Assembly (NCBI GenBank): GCA_944990035.1 | Contig: CALYLX010000135.1 | Location: forward strand, 124,001 to 188,000 | Source of the DNA: Clitopilus passeckerianus | Lineage: Eukaryota; Basidiomycota; Agaricomycetes; Agaricales; Entolomataceae | Direction: 5' to 3' | Length of the DNA stretch: 64,000 nucleotides | Shown here: one piece after another, positions 33,922 through 45,578 of the stretch | How positions within the stretch are numbered: position 1 is the stretch's first letter | How the letters are laid out: the number at the start of each line of letters is the position of its first letter | Notes under the pieces: model-generated | Seen by the model: only the letters and a program-made list of their open reading frames with translations | Told to the model about the DNA's origin: nothing | The model's database searches: none | Program-made: the position numbers and the translations under genes

Positions 33922-34919
33922 GCGCCAGCGATGTGATTTCACTGAAACATGATGAAGATATAGTGTATCGCATAGTTAGATCTGTACAACACCTCATCTG
34001 CAAAGTCGCAAGGATATTATTTCAACCTCTCTGCAGCTCCCGAGATACTCAGGTTCCTTCAAGCCGTCGGCCGGGTCACAAAAGACAGAAGCTGCGTTGA
34101 TGACCATAATGACAGAATACATCGAGCAGAGCAACATCCTTGACACCTCCATGCCTGACGTTGGGACCGATTCTGATTCGCAATCCCATCGCGTTGCAAG
34201 CGGAATACTCTAGTCCAGCATCGTCAAATGGCTACCAATCAGGTACCATGGCGGAGGAGATGTGGGTTCCATCCATAGGTCGGAGTTTGGTAAGATCCTC
34301 ATGATTAAAGCTGTCTGGGCGTCGGGCAGCGCACGTGTATGAAATGTATCAAACCTTCTTGGAACGCGAAGGCTGGGACGGTTTGAATGAGACCTTTGTT
34401 TGGGTCAATCGCTGGCTCTCTAGCTTGTAGACTTTCATAGAAGCATAGGTGTTCAACTAGCCGGAAACATGACCTGCATTGCAGCACTGACCTCTGCACC
34501 GCGACTGTCAGGGAGTATTGTGTATGGCATCCTGGTCCTCCTCTGTTTCACGCCCATGCAGCGGTACCAGGTCAATTCGTGATCGATTCCAAACCTTCCG
34601 AGTCGTAAGTAACGGTTGTTCATCGAAAGCCCCGAGCACAAGCCGTTGTGTTTGGTGGTGTTTTCAGCAACGACGATCCCCCTTCCGGAGATACCAATGG
34701 GCTGCGTTGGCTTGGACCCCATACTCTGAGTACTACTTTGGGGACCGCGATTGCCTTTCAAACGGATTGCCCGACGTTTCGAATGATGCTACCAGAAGAT
34801 CCGAGTATGTATGAATCTGAGAACGTCATACAGGGAGGAAGAGGAGGAGCTATTTAAAGGATACTCTGGCCTTTGGCTTTACTCCAACCCTCTCTTGGTC
34901 TGCCTTCGCAGTGACCATC
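33922..34919. other. Intergenic region upstream of the esterase pair
   Basis: About 1 kb with short overlapping frames on both strands and no family signal. The proximal part holds a TATA-like element and is the likely promoter of the first esterase. Confidence 0.5.
34851..34857 (+). promoter_or_regulatory. TATA-like box (TATTTAA)
   Basis: TATTTAA about 60 bp upstream of the ATG at 34920 of the first esterase. A matching element sits at a similar distance from the second esterase. Confidence 0.45.
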
Positions 34920-36696
34920 ATGCTTTCCAGTCTATACTTGGTCGCTGCTTTAGCGCTCGGAGTTGCCGCTCAATCCAATGCCGCGCGCCCGAATAGCGGT
35001 CTTGTTGTGAAGACTCAGCAAGGAAATGTGCAAGGTTTCCAGTCTTCGTCAGGTGTCAGGGCTTTCCTTGGAATCCCCTACGCCACCGCTGGTCGCTGGG
35101 AAGCTCCTCAAGTACCTCCCACTCGTCAATCGACCTTACAGGCCACCAAATTCGGAGATGGCTGCCTTCAGACCCTGAACCCTATCGTTGTCGTTGGCTC
35201 CAACCTCCTTGGGCTCTCTGGAGACAGGCTCAATATCCCATCATCAGAGAACTGCTTGACCGCCAATGTTTGGGCGCCTGCAACCCAAAGGAAGCAAAAG
35301 ACTGCTGTCGTCGTTTTCATTCATGGCGGTGCTTACCAATTTGGGACAGTAAGTGCAACATCCATGATAGCTAAGTTGAAGGAATACTAATCCAGACGTT
35401 AGAGCAACAACCCATATTTCACCGGTGGAAACTTCGTCCAAAACAACGATGATGTTACCTTTGTCACCTTCAACTATCGTCTCAACATCTTTGGTCAACC
35501 GAACGCACCTCAGCTCTTCAGCACTACCAAGTCCCAGAACTTTGGCTTCTTGGACATGGAAGCTGGCGTCGAATGGGTTCACAATAACATTGCTGCCTTC
35601 GGTGGTGATCCTGAACGTATCATCTTGGTCGGACAGAGTGCAACCGGCGGTTCTGTTGAATCATATACCTTCAGTCATCCCAATGCTACCTACATCAAAG
35701 GCATTGTCAGGCTATCAGGAGTGTAGGTCTCTTCATGTTCTAACACGTTAAGCAGATACTTACAAGATCTCCAGTGACTTCGTGACTCCCTACAGTGCTG
35801 ATGGCAAAGTTGATCCTTCCTCATGGAATAAAATGGCCGACGCTTTGAACTGTGGAACCAGTAAGTTCATCCTATTCTGCGGGATGTCCTTTTGCTAAAT
35901 ATGACATTAGCTGTGAACGATGCTCAGTTCCAGTGCATGAAGAATGCGCCCGCTGACAAGATGTCTGCAGCATATCTTGCCTCCGGACTCACCTTGTTCC
36001 CCTTGGCTGACGGTACGAGTCTGCGTATTCTTTACTTTGATGCTTTTTCTAACGATGCACTCAGGCCTGACTCTATATACCGACCAAACCGCCCGAGGAG
36101 CTTCCGGCAACTTCTTGAAGGTTCCTTTCCTCGTAGGAGGGACTCAGCATGAACTCGATGCCGGCACAATCCCTCAACAACTCGTCCTGCTGAATGGCCG
36201 CACCATACCTGCCATCGCCGAAATTCTGAGCGACCTCCAAACCATCCTCGCCTACACTTGCACCGCAAGTGCATCCGCTCTCTATCACGTCAAGGCTGGT
36301 GCACCCACCTGGAGATACCAATTCCAGGGCATCTTCCGCGACCTATCACCCAGGCCCGAGCTTCGCTCATACCATTTGGCTGACGTTCCATCTTGGTTCG
36401 GCACTTACACCGAGACTTCAGACAAGACTCACACCGCCATCGAGAAGGCATTCTCAGCTTACAATCAAGGAGCACTCGCGGCCTTCGCTCGTGATCCTCA
36501 GAATGGCCTTTCCAAGTATGGGTGGCCCAAGTACGATCCATCAAAGAATAACACGCTCGTCCAACTCGGCGGATGGAACAACTACACCGGGTCCTTCCTC
36601 GCTGACCCCTATTCGTTGGATGCTCCTTGTGCCAGCGCTGGCGCCATTGGTCAAGCAACTGCCATCCTCACCCCTCTCCTTGTACCTAGCTCTTAA
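34920..36696 (+). CDS. Secreted type-B carboxylesterase/lipase, copy 1
   Basis: Alpha/beta hydrolase of the carboxylesterase-B family, expected to hydrolyse esters or lipids outside the cell. Signal peptide MLSSLYLVAALALGVAA, then GLVVKTQQGNVQGF and FLGIPYATAGRWEAPQ typical of the family start, SSENCLTANVWAP, oxyanion-hole FIHGGAYQFG, DVTFVTFNYRLNIFG, and nucleophile strand ILVGQSATGGSVESY. The Ser elbow reads G-Q-S-A-T rather than GxSxG. Acid candidate Glu in LVGGTQHELDAG, catalytic His in RSYHLADVPSWFGTY. Five exons, about 525 residues, no break. Close paralogue 840 bp downstream, same strand. Substrate unknown. Confidence 0.9.
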
Positions 36697-37538
36697 AATA
36701 TGCTCACGCAACAGTTCCGTCGTGTAATTTATCTCTATGTATTGGCCACTATAATAAATGTATCTTTTGTCGACTTCTTGTACGTTTTCGTGGGGTGATA
36801 GGATGGTCCCCCACCAAGCGATGATATCCAATCTGGTAGCTCTGTACGCATATGAAATTAATTTAGATGAATATCACGTCCGAAACTTCCACAGGTCATA
36901 CTTGAAGGGGGTTGACGGAGCCGTACATGCGAGTCATGGTTTGCATATGCAAAGGTCATTACTGCATAGCTTGTCACAATACATGTTGGGACACGAAATG
37001 CAGCGACTCGGATGCCAGAGGGTTGCCGTGCTGCCCTCGGAAGGATACGGTTCGGGGTTGGCTCGGCAATGACAAATCAGTGATCTCAGCTCTCATGACC
37101 TCTTTGATCTTTCACCTTGAGCGTCGGTCCTCGAGGACGTTTGTGCTCTACTTGGGTTTAGAATGCAGCTTTTGCTTTCCCTCTTTTTCGAGGCTTCAAA
37201 TATGAGGGGCCTATATCTGGAACGAACCAGGTTCATGCTTCCTAGTATCGTGGAAAATGCAGAAAAATACCCGCTTTTATGATGATTATCATTCGTGGTT
37301 CCTCGACAATCTCGGACGCAGCGCCAGACTCAGGGCTTTGTCTTCCAACCATTCAAAACGAAAGATGTGAATCGGATGTTCGCGGAAAAATATTCAATTC
37401 TGAGTCACAGCTGGCAGACGTTGTCGAATAAATCCAAAACAGTCTCGCGTCGTCATCCTATGGTCGCTAGTATAAAACCGCGCTCTTATGAGGGAGAGCA
37501 AAAATCAATAAACATCCTAGAAAATTTCTCTCATCCTC
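36697..37538. other. Spacer between tandem esterases, promoter of copy 2
   Basis: Copy 1 3' UTR followed by the promoter of copy 2. The best element is the TATA box at 37471. Short frames here carry no signal. Confidence 0.5.
37471..37477 (+). promoter_or_regulatory. TATA box (TATAAAA)
   Basis: TATAAAA about 65 bp before the ATG at 37539, consistent with an inducible secreted-enzyme promoter. Confidence 0.55.
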
Positions 37539-39445
37539 ATGCTTTCCGCATTAACTCTAGCTGCCGCACTTGCCTCGGTAGCTCTTGCTCAGTCTGATGG
37601 TCTGACCATTAAAACCCAGCAGGGCCCCGTGCAAGGTTTCCTTTCCTCGACTGGGGTCCGCGCATTCCTTGGAGTGCCCTATGCTACTGCCAATCGGTGG
37701 GAGCCTCCACAGTCGCCTCCGGTTCACAATGCCACGCTTCAGGCCAAGAAGTTTGGTGACGGGTGTATTCAGACCTTGAACCCAGTCACCATCAAAGGGC
37801 TTGAGCTCTTGGGTCTTACTGGATCCAAGCTCAATGTCCCCTCCTCCGAGAACTGCCTCAGCGCCAACATCTGGGCACCCACCCTGCGCAGGAAGCAAAA
37901 GACTCCTGTTCTCGTCTTCATGCATGGTGGAGGATATCAATTCGGCACGGTAAGGGACACTTTCTTCTGATCAACCCATGGCTGACCAAAATCTCTGCAG
38001 AGTAATACCGCCTATTTTGAAGGAGACAACTTCGTCCAGACTCATGACGATGTCACCTTCGTCACGTTCAACTACCGTTTGAATCTCTTCGGCCAGCCAA
38101 ACGCGCCCCAGCTCTTCAGCAAGACCCAATCTCAGAACTTCGGCCTTCTCGACGTTGAGACGGCAATTCGATGGGTTCACGACAACATTGCGGCATTCGG
38201 GGGCGACCCAGATCGCATTGTCCTCGCTGGTCATAGCGCTGCTGGTGGAGCTGTGGATGCCTATACATATACTCACGTCCAGGACACATACATTAAAGGT
38301 GAGCATAGTCCCCTCCTGGTGAATTATCATGAGCTGACCAGCTTGATTATAGGCATTGTTCGATTCTCTGGAATGTACGCGTCCTACTACTTTCATCTGA
38401 TACCAGCTTTACTAAATTTGGCTTTTAGTGACTTTACTACACCTTACAACTCCAATGGCGCCGTCGACCCTGGCCCATGGAATACCCTTTCAAACGGTGT
38501 CGGCTGTGGGTCTGGTATGTACTTCCGATACCATAGACCTGAACTTGTCTCAAGTTCCCAATAGATGTCACCTCCGCACAGTTGGAGTGCATGAAGACAG
38601 TCCCCGCCGACAAGCTTGAAGCCGCATACACAAACGCAAGCCTTAGCTTTGTTCCTCTCGTCGATGGTACGAACTTCCGAGACACCGTCCATTCACCCAA
38701 CTGATTTTGCCCTAGATATCACGGTGTTGTCTGATCGAGCTGCCCGGGCTACGGCTGGAAACTTCTTGAAAGTACCATTCCTGGTCGGAAACGTACAGCA
38801 TGAGCTTGATGTTGCAATCGTGCCGTTTGAGCTGGCTACTCTTGGCTATGTCATCCCTTCTGTCACTGAAATAGTTAGTGATCTGCAAACTCAAGTGAGT
38901 TGACATACTATTCTCTTGTCAAGTTCATCACTCATAAAGACCCTGTAGGTGCAATACATCTGTCCCGGTAGCGAGACTGCGAGCATCCATGTAAACGCTA
39001 ACGTTCCCACCTGGAGGTATCACTTCCAAGGTATGTCTCGTGTCTTTCCTACCTCATACAAGTACTGATTACATCTCTAGGTTACTTCCCCGATGTCTCG
39101 ACCGTCCCCGAGCTCCGCGCCTACCACATCTCGGACTTGCTCTCCTGGTTCGGCACCTACACCGACACAGTCAGCAAGCAGCACTCCATTACTGAAATTG
39201 CGCTTTCAAATTACACCTCAGGCGCATTGGCTGCCTTTGTGAAAGATCCTCAGCATGGCCTGACCTCGTATGGGTGGCCTGCATATAATCCGTCCACAAC
39301 CAGCCTTGTACAGCTCGGAGGATATTACAACAAAGCTGGCGCTCATAATGCTGATTCCAAGCCTCTTGACTCGCCATGCAGCGCCATTGACGTTCTCAAC
39401 GCAGCGAACACACAGTTGTCGGCTCTTTTGGTACCTTCGAATTAG
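37539..39445 (+). CDS. Secreted type-B carboxylesterase/lipase, copy 2
   Basis: Paralogue of the gene at 34920, with the same order of parts: signal peptide MLSALTLAAALASVALA, GLTIKTQQGPVQGFLSSTG, FLGVPYATANRWEPPQ, NCLSANIWAP, oxyanion-hole FMHGGGYQFG, DVTFVTFNYRLNLFGQPNAP, nucleophile strand IVLAGHSAAGGAVDAY, acid in LVGNVQHELDVA, His in RAYHISDLLSWFGTYTD. The elbow is G-H-S-A-A, again lacking the second Gly of GxSxG. About eight exons; it has extra introns relative to copy 1, for example after TYIKG and near VQYICPG. About 520 residues. The canonical HGGG here contrasts with HGGA in copy 1. No disruption. Confidence 0.9.
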
Positions 39446-39783
39446 TTTTAAAATTACTGTCTCATATTTATCAAAGGACTTTCCCTCCCCCACAAATATA
39501 GGTTGCGTAGCTCCAAGTCTTCGCCGGTGTACACGATATAATTACCAATAAATGACAGCATAATTATTTGCAATTTGGACAATTACATGCTAAAGCCTAA
39601 GCCAAAGGAGTTGCTTAAATCTAATGAAACGGAAACAAATGGGTAGAAAAATGTAGTATGAAACGAAGTCAAAAGAAATTGAGTGCCAGTGCTTAATAGT
39701 AATACAATTGAGGTTGCGTTCGACGCGTGATATTGTAAAGATGGGAAAGGATGATGAAAAGATAAAGAAACCATTAGGACCTT
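39446..39783. other. Region between convergent genes
   Basis: 3' flank of the second esterase and of the minus-strand membrane protein gene. AT-rich, no gene seen. Confidence 0.5.
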
Positions 39784-41071
39784 TCAGAGACTGAACCGTT
39801 TCGTGCTCTGGAGTTTAGCAGCGCCGTCCCAGAGGTCGGTGAAAAACGCAGCAGGTTTGCTAACGTGTTTGAGCTCGGTAAAAGGAGGCAAGTCTGACAT
39901 GGGGCGGTCACGAGGTTTGCGAGAAAAGGGTGCCCTGAATATGCGATGCTGCAGGTATGCTAAGATAGGCCTGGGATGCAGAGAATCGACTTTAGAGTGG
40001 TGTAAGGAATAGGTAGCTTGGAAACTCACGTAATGCCTAATGATACGGCAATGATGATCTGAGTTGATAGTGGCGGTTTGTAAACTCCAAATATAATATC
40101 CTGAAAGTTGGTCAGAACATGGTCTACTTTGATAACTTTCTAGGGTGAGTGAGACTGACCAATGCGTGGTTTGTGTTTCGGTCGAAGAGAGTGCGAAGAC
40201 CTCGGCTCATTCCATCTTGTCTGTTCAACAGTGTGTCGACAGCTATGGCTATCAGGAATGTCCCGGCAGATGCGGAACCCAGGCACTGGATAACCAGTTA
40301 GGCTCAACCAGAGGAAAGGGCTACATCTGTTGACTTACGATTCCTACTCGCTGGCACCGTTGGAATGCTATCAACAGCGCTCCGAAGATCCCGAAAACAG
40401 CCACGATAAGCCAGTTGACTCCATAAATACTAGGATCAGAGAGTAATAAACCCTCTTTGACGATAACGACGCGCATGCCGATGGCAAGGCCGCCACATAT
40501 ACTGAGTGTTGCTATACCCGCAACGCGCGCGAACTCGAATAGACCGGTGACGAAACCGAGGAAGAATAACCCAAAGACGATGACAGTTAACACGGCGTCG
40601 GGGATCCCGTTGTTGTTCACTGAGTTGATGAGTGCGGCCCAGGCTTGTCGAGGTAGGTTTGAATCAGCATACAGGTAGGAGAAGGGTGCCATTTATGAAT
40701 GGCTTACAACAAACGGACACAGAAAGTCCAATCCCAACACCTGTCGTGAACCTCCACCCTCGAATACCCGCAACACTTAACGGGGGCCCAATTAAGCAAC
40801 AGAATCCAACCCATAACCAAAAGGCCACATCGCGCCCACTACCTCCTCCATCTGTCCCAGCTCCTTGAGGTATTGGTTGGCTCGTAGAGGGGTCAAAGAT
40901 CTGTGGATCTCCCGTGACGTTGTTGAGGATGATGCTCCTTGTGGCAAGGGTACCGTGTGAGTGGTGAAGGGAAGGAAGGCTTTGGCTTGGAGCAGCAAAA
41001 GCGGTAGCACATAGCTGAAGAAAGAAGACTGCAAATAGGAGGATGTGCACGCGGAGCACTGCCAGTGCCAT
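39784..41071 (-). CDS. Multi-pass membrane protein, DUF4203/TMEM198-like
   Basis: Predicted polytopic membrane protein. A signal peptide (LLFAVFFLQLCATAFAA) precedes a luminal segment, then about seven hydrophobic helices: VAFWLWVGFCCLIGPPLSVA, VLTVIVFGLFFLGFVTGLFE, VAGIATLSICGGLAIGMRVV, NWLIVAVFGIFGALLIAF, then SASAGTFLIAIAVDTLL. The Gly-rich helix GFVTGLFEFARVAGIA resembles the DUF4203 (TM7S3/TMEM198-like) family. Five or six exons join in phase, including C|TCC (Ser)-Trp at the first junction. The C-terminus is cytosolic and basic (RAPFSRKPRDRPMSDLPPF). About 350 residues. The family's biochemical role is not settled and I do not assign one. ATG at 41071 opens the signal peptide. Confidence 0.72.
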
Positions 41072-42714
41072 GTAAGAAGGGAGAGTGTGTCGAGAAACGA
41101 ATGTGGTGGGCAAGTTGGCCCTTGAGGAAAGAAAGGAATTACGCCAGAGAGATAGCGAGTAGGGCCAATAATGGGTTACAGAACCAGGAGATCAGGCTCT
41201 GCTTTCTATCTGCTAATCCTGTTATCGGAAAGTTGCCAGTTTTGCAGCGATGCCCAAGTGAGGCCACAAAGAAGAGAACGAGGACACTAGAGGGAAGGAA
41301 CGTAAGGAACCAGGACGTGCAGATCTGTGTCTATTGATATTCCCGTCGTATCCGACGAGAATGAACCCAGTTGCCAGAACAATCGTCATCCGGACACCTG
41401 TCGTGGTGGCAACATAATAGCAAGGCACGAGAGGCGCTCACTCCGTACGGCTCCCTGGACCGGAAAATTAGTGGGCATGTCGAAGCAGATCAGAACATCA
41501 TTGGTAGTAACGAGGTGTGCGAACGATGCAAATGAGGTTTGCTGCACTGTAGTACTTACGCTTGTTCGACTCGCCGGCCTCGTGAATTGGCCGTAGGGCT
41601 TTGCCTTGACCCGAAAGGGCGCCAGAGTGCAACCAGAGCTGTAATTCGCCGATGTTTATTGTTCTGCCTTTTCGAGTAATGAGCGTTACGGAGAGCTCTT
41701 GTCCTCCGACGACATGAGAATAACAGAGTTGTAACCATCATTGCTGATATATTTTTGTTGGCGAAGTGGAGTACTTCACGCGCATGGATGGCGTTGTAAG
41801 AAATAATAGCCGTAACCCTTGTTTCCTCTATCTAAACTGCTATCGTCACGCATCGCATGGAGTCTGAAGTATCTGCAAGGAACGTGAGGTCAGCAAAGGC
41901 GCTTGACATGATGTGAGAGAAAGACAAAATATCAGTGCTGCAAAGCAGACTTTCGAGAATGATCTCATGTCTCCTAAACCGCCCTCGGCAGAAGCACACA
42001 AACCCGGTCACAGTCTGGAATCCGCCCTTGCATAACTCCCAAGCCAAACTTGTTGACACACAACCACGCAACCAGGAGCAATTATCTAGAGCTCGGCTGC
42101 TTATAAGCGCGTCTAACTTTGGCTCACGTTACGAAACCACTTCCAGAGACCACTCGGGGCGGGGTGATGCTTGTCCACCCGAGCTCGGCTGCATGAGCAT
42201 GAGGGAAGATGAGTAAAGCAAAGCGCAAGCGCCATTACAAGACCGTTTCCCCCGCTGTCGGACTCCGCCTTTGCTGCTAGGTCGTGAGCCTCGAGACCAA
42301 TAGCAGCCTATATGTATATACAGTCCCTTTATGTTGGTCCAGCCTTACAACACGCCTTGAAAGACCTTTCAAAGGCGCATTGGGAATATGAACACTTTCG
42401 TGGCTTGGGTGCAAGTAACGGCGAGGCTGAGTGGATTCGTGTGATTCCAAGGCATGTTTAGGAGTCGAACCTTTTACTAAAGCATCATAAAACCATAATG
42501 AGAACTGAGGACTTGCCTATATATTTCTACAGCAAACAGGGAGGATGGCGTACTGCGCCTTGGAGGTACAGAGCGAAGATGAGAACTACTAAAAGGAGGA
42601 AAGTCGGATGCTTAGTCAGCCTACGACTTGCAAACACGTCGACAGTCAGTGGAGAACAGGTCAACCACTTTACGCCTCTTCGTTCAGTCTTGTATAGAGC
42701 CATTACCACCCAGC
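41072..42714. other. Gene-poor stretch
   Basis: About 1.6 kb upstream of the KDEL receptor and of the minus-strand membrane gene. Only short overlapping frames without family signal. No tRNA, repeat or transposon feature found. It should hold both promoters. Confidence 0.5.
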
Positions 42715-43725
42715 ATGGCGATGAACATATTCAGGTTCCTTGGTGAGTTTGTGCAGCGTTGTTGGAACGGCGAGGTGCGGCTGACTGACTGACAATGGCC
42801 TCATAGGTGACGTCTCGCATTTGGCGTCCATTCTCATACTCTTGCACAAGATGCAGACCTCACGGACATGTCGAGGTGGGTGCTAGATTCAAGACCTGGA
42901 ATCAAACTTGGTGGCCCTTTGGAGGGATTGTAGCTGGGCTTGGCTCTGGGTAGAGGAGAAAACGGCGACCGATGCTAAATATTCTACCCGACAGGCATCT
43001 CCTTCAAAACGCAAGCGCTCTATGTGACCGTCTTCGTAACGCGCTACCTGGACCTCTTCTTCCGCTATGTCTCCGTGTATAACTCTGCCATGAAGCTGTT
43101 CTTCATCGGTAGTAGCTGCTACATCCTCTACCTCATGCGCTTCCGGTACAGGTACGCTCAATTCCACGTGGATTCCTTCACGCCGCAATGCTCACTCGAA
43201 CGTCCCTGACACAGGCCAACGCATGACCCCTCTATTGACACCTTCCGTGTTGAATACCTGCTTGGCCCGTGCTTCCTCCTTGGATTGTTCTTCCACTACG
43301 AATTCAAATTCACGGAGGTTCTATGGTCCTTCTCTATCTTCTTGGAATCGGTCGCCATTCTGCCACAACTCTTCATGCTTCAACGCACTGGGGAAGCAGA
43401 GACGATTACTACCCATTACCTGGCTGCGCTAGGTATCTACAGGGCGCTCTATATCCCTAACTGGATATACCGGTATGTTTGTCATTTACGTCACTTTGCA
43501 CCAATATTTATCCTGTACGCTCAGGTACTTCGCTGAGGGCATGTTGGATCCGATTGCTGTCACAGCTGGCATTGTGCAGACTGGGCTCTACCTTGATTTC
43601 TTCTATGTTTACTTCACAAAGTACGTCATACTTGTTGCTCAAACTTGGGATCCACCATCTCATCAAATACCTCTTTCCACTTTGATAGGGTACTCCAAGG
43701 ACAAAAATTCGAACTACCTGCATGA
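42715..43725 (+). CDS. ERD2: KDEL receptor / ER lumen protein-retaining receptor
   Basis: Golgi-to-ER retrieval receptor that binds HDEL/KDEL-tailed ER proteins, including those working with glucosidase II. Short first exon [10 protein letters not shown], then helices with [96 protein letters not shown], the family signature [20 protein letters not shown], and a C-terminus [12 protein letters not shown]. The Arg of CRGISFKTQ and the RYLDLF motif needed for ligand binding are kept. Six exons, about 215 residues as in other fungi. Start at 42715 keeps two adjacent Met codons (MAM); the second is equally likely. Confidence 0.95.
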
Positions 43726-44004
43726 TTAGATCTATGTTCACCTGTAATCTCGAGAGAGCATGCCGAATATGTTACTGGCAGTCCAGGACTTTTCCCCGTG
43801 GCGCAAACTAGTAAATTGAAGCGAACTGCCGGATACATCTGATCTCACATACGAAGTACATCGTGCTCTATTCGAATTCCCTTCATTGCAAGTACAACAG
43901 TTTAGTGGATCCACCATGAGATGAAATGTGAGAGAAATCATCGCGGTCATGACGACGAGTGCATGGATACAAGTACAATTTCTGGTTGTTCATTGGAAGG
44001 TCCC

Positions 44005-44974
44005 TCAAGTTCTAAACACCGGTTGGATTGGCGAACACAGAAACTCTTCAGGTTTTAGGGTGGTGGTTGCCAGAACGTCTTTCTGCCATTTCTGGGATAT
44101 AAACCAAGTTGTTGGCTCACGGACCTGCACTACCAGGGTACCACTCGGGGAATCGGTCGACAAGCCTTCTGAGTTCATGAAAAGAGGAAGCCTGACGTCT
44201 TTAGAGCCCAGAACCGGACAACAATCTCAGACATGCATTTCGGAGAACAAGAGATAACGCGTTCGCCGCGAGGCTACTAGTCGTACTTACCTTTGCCCAC
44301 GCCTTGCTTGCCTTGCAGAACTAAGAGCGCCTCCAGAGTATATTCTTTCGTTGACGCGATGAAGTTCTGCCCCGCACGCAGGGATGTAAACAGCGACCGA
44401 CGTTCGACCCGGAAGGTGAACTTATCGGTCGGAGTGACAGGGCCGATTCTGTAAGGAGGTTGATTGAGATCACTTACTGGTATGGAGAGGAAGGAGATAG
44501 ATAATTACTGAGCGAGATTCTCGTTCCACACAGAGTAGGATTCGGCAGCAGGATCGGTGTGTTCGTGACCCGTGAAGCTGTCACCTTCATAGAACAGATG
44601 GATAATACGTTGTAATTGACTGTATCTCTTAGGGAGCATTGGAGATCGAGGTATGGGTTCAATTCCTTCCAGACCGACAACTTTCACAGGTTCATCGTGT
44701 AGCCATGCAGTCGGTGATGAACACGACTTACTGTGGAATTGAATGTTATGCCCGTTCATGGGTAGTGCTCTAAGAAGGAAAGGGGATTCTGCGCATTAGC
44801 GCCTATCCTTGTCGATAGCGATCAGACCTACTCAAGCTGAAGCTCAACGCCAGTGCTATCTTTAGGAAACGTAGGAGAAGGGATAGATCGATGAACTCGT
44901 TTTCCAGTCTTCATTTCTAAAGATCTTCTGGATGCAGGGGTTTTTACAGTGGCAGAAAACGAGACGTGGGGCAT
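44005..44974 (-). CDS. Uncharacterised protein, six-exon model
   Basis: No family recognised. Exons join with matching phases across introns with GTAGGT, GTAAGT, GTAATT and GTAAGT donors. The product (about 240 residues) starts MPHVSFSATVKTPASRRSLE, continues VGLEGIEPIPRSPMLP and RIIHLFYEGDSFTGHEHTDP, then PYRIGPVTPTDKFTFRVERR, SLFTSLRAGQNFIASTKEYT and GTLVVQVREPTTWFISQKWQ, ending IQPVFRT at 44005. The alternating hydrophobic pattern in the C-terminal half suggests beta strands. No signal peptide or membrane helix. It lies between the KDEL receptor and the lectin, but nothing links it to secretion. Confidence 0.5.
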
Positions 44975-45578
44975 CAAGGGAGGGAGTAGGCCTCTAGATT
45001 CATCACTCGCTGCCTCATATATGTGCAGAAGTGGCACGCCTTCAATCTACCTCTATAGACCACCATTGTCTACCCCCATGTGACAAGGAAAGGTGTGAAG
45101 CACAGCCTTGGGACAATCAGATCAACAACGAGGAGTTGTTCTGCAGGTCCCCGCTGCCAGATAATAACGTTGGCAGGACTATTATGGCAACGAAGTCACC
45201 GATAGGACGCAATGGGGGGTCTTCGAGATAAGTTTTTCGCAAACAACATAAGAGTGGTAGACAGAGAGAGCGCTCGCTGGCTCGAACAACACACCAGTAC
45301 GACTCATGATGATCATGGGGATTGTCAAGTCACAGGTGTGGCCTATCTTGGCGCCTTACGCCAGAGCGGCGCTCCAGGCTGCAAGGCCCTGAGCGTCTAC
45401 CAAGCGAGGATAAGCTTACGTAATTCTTCGCGTGGCAGAAGAATGGTGACAGTATCCTCCTCACCGCTGTTCCCGTTGTCAATCATCTTATTCTCGCTGC
45501 CTTTTGCGCCTAGCGCACAGGATTCGACGGCTTGTAACACCTATATTGGACATATAAACCTTGGACCTACAAGTCACC
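44975..45578. other. Divergent promoter region
   Basis: About 600 bp between the uncharacterised minus-strand gene and the lectin gene. Only short overlapping frames. A TATAAA at 45553 is too close to the ATG (about 20 bp) to be convincing. Confidence 0.5.
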
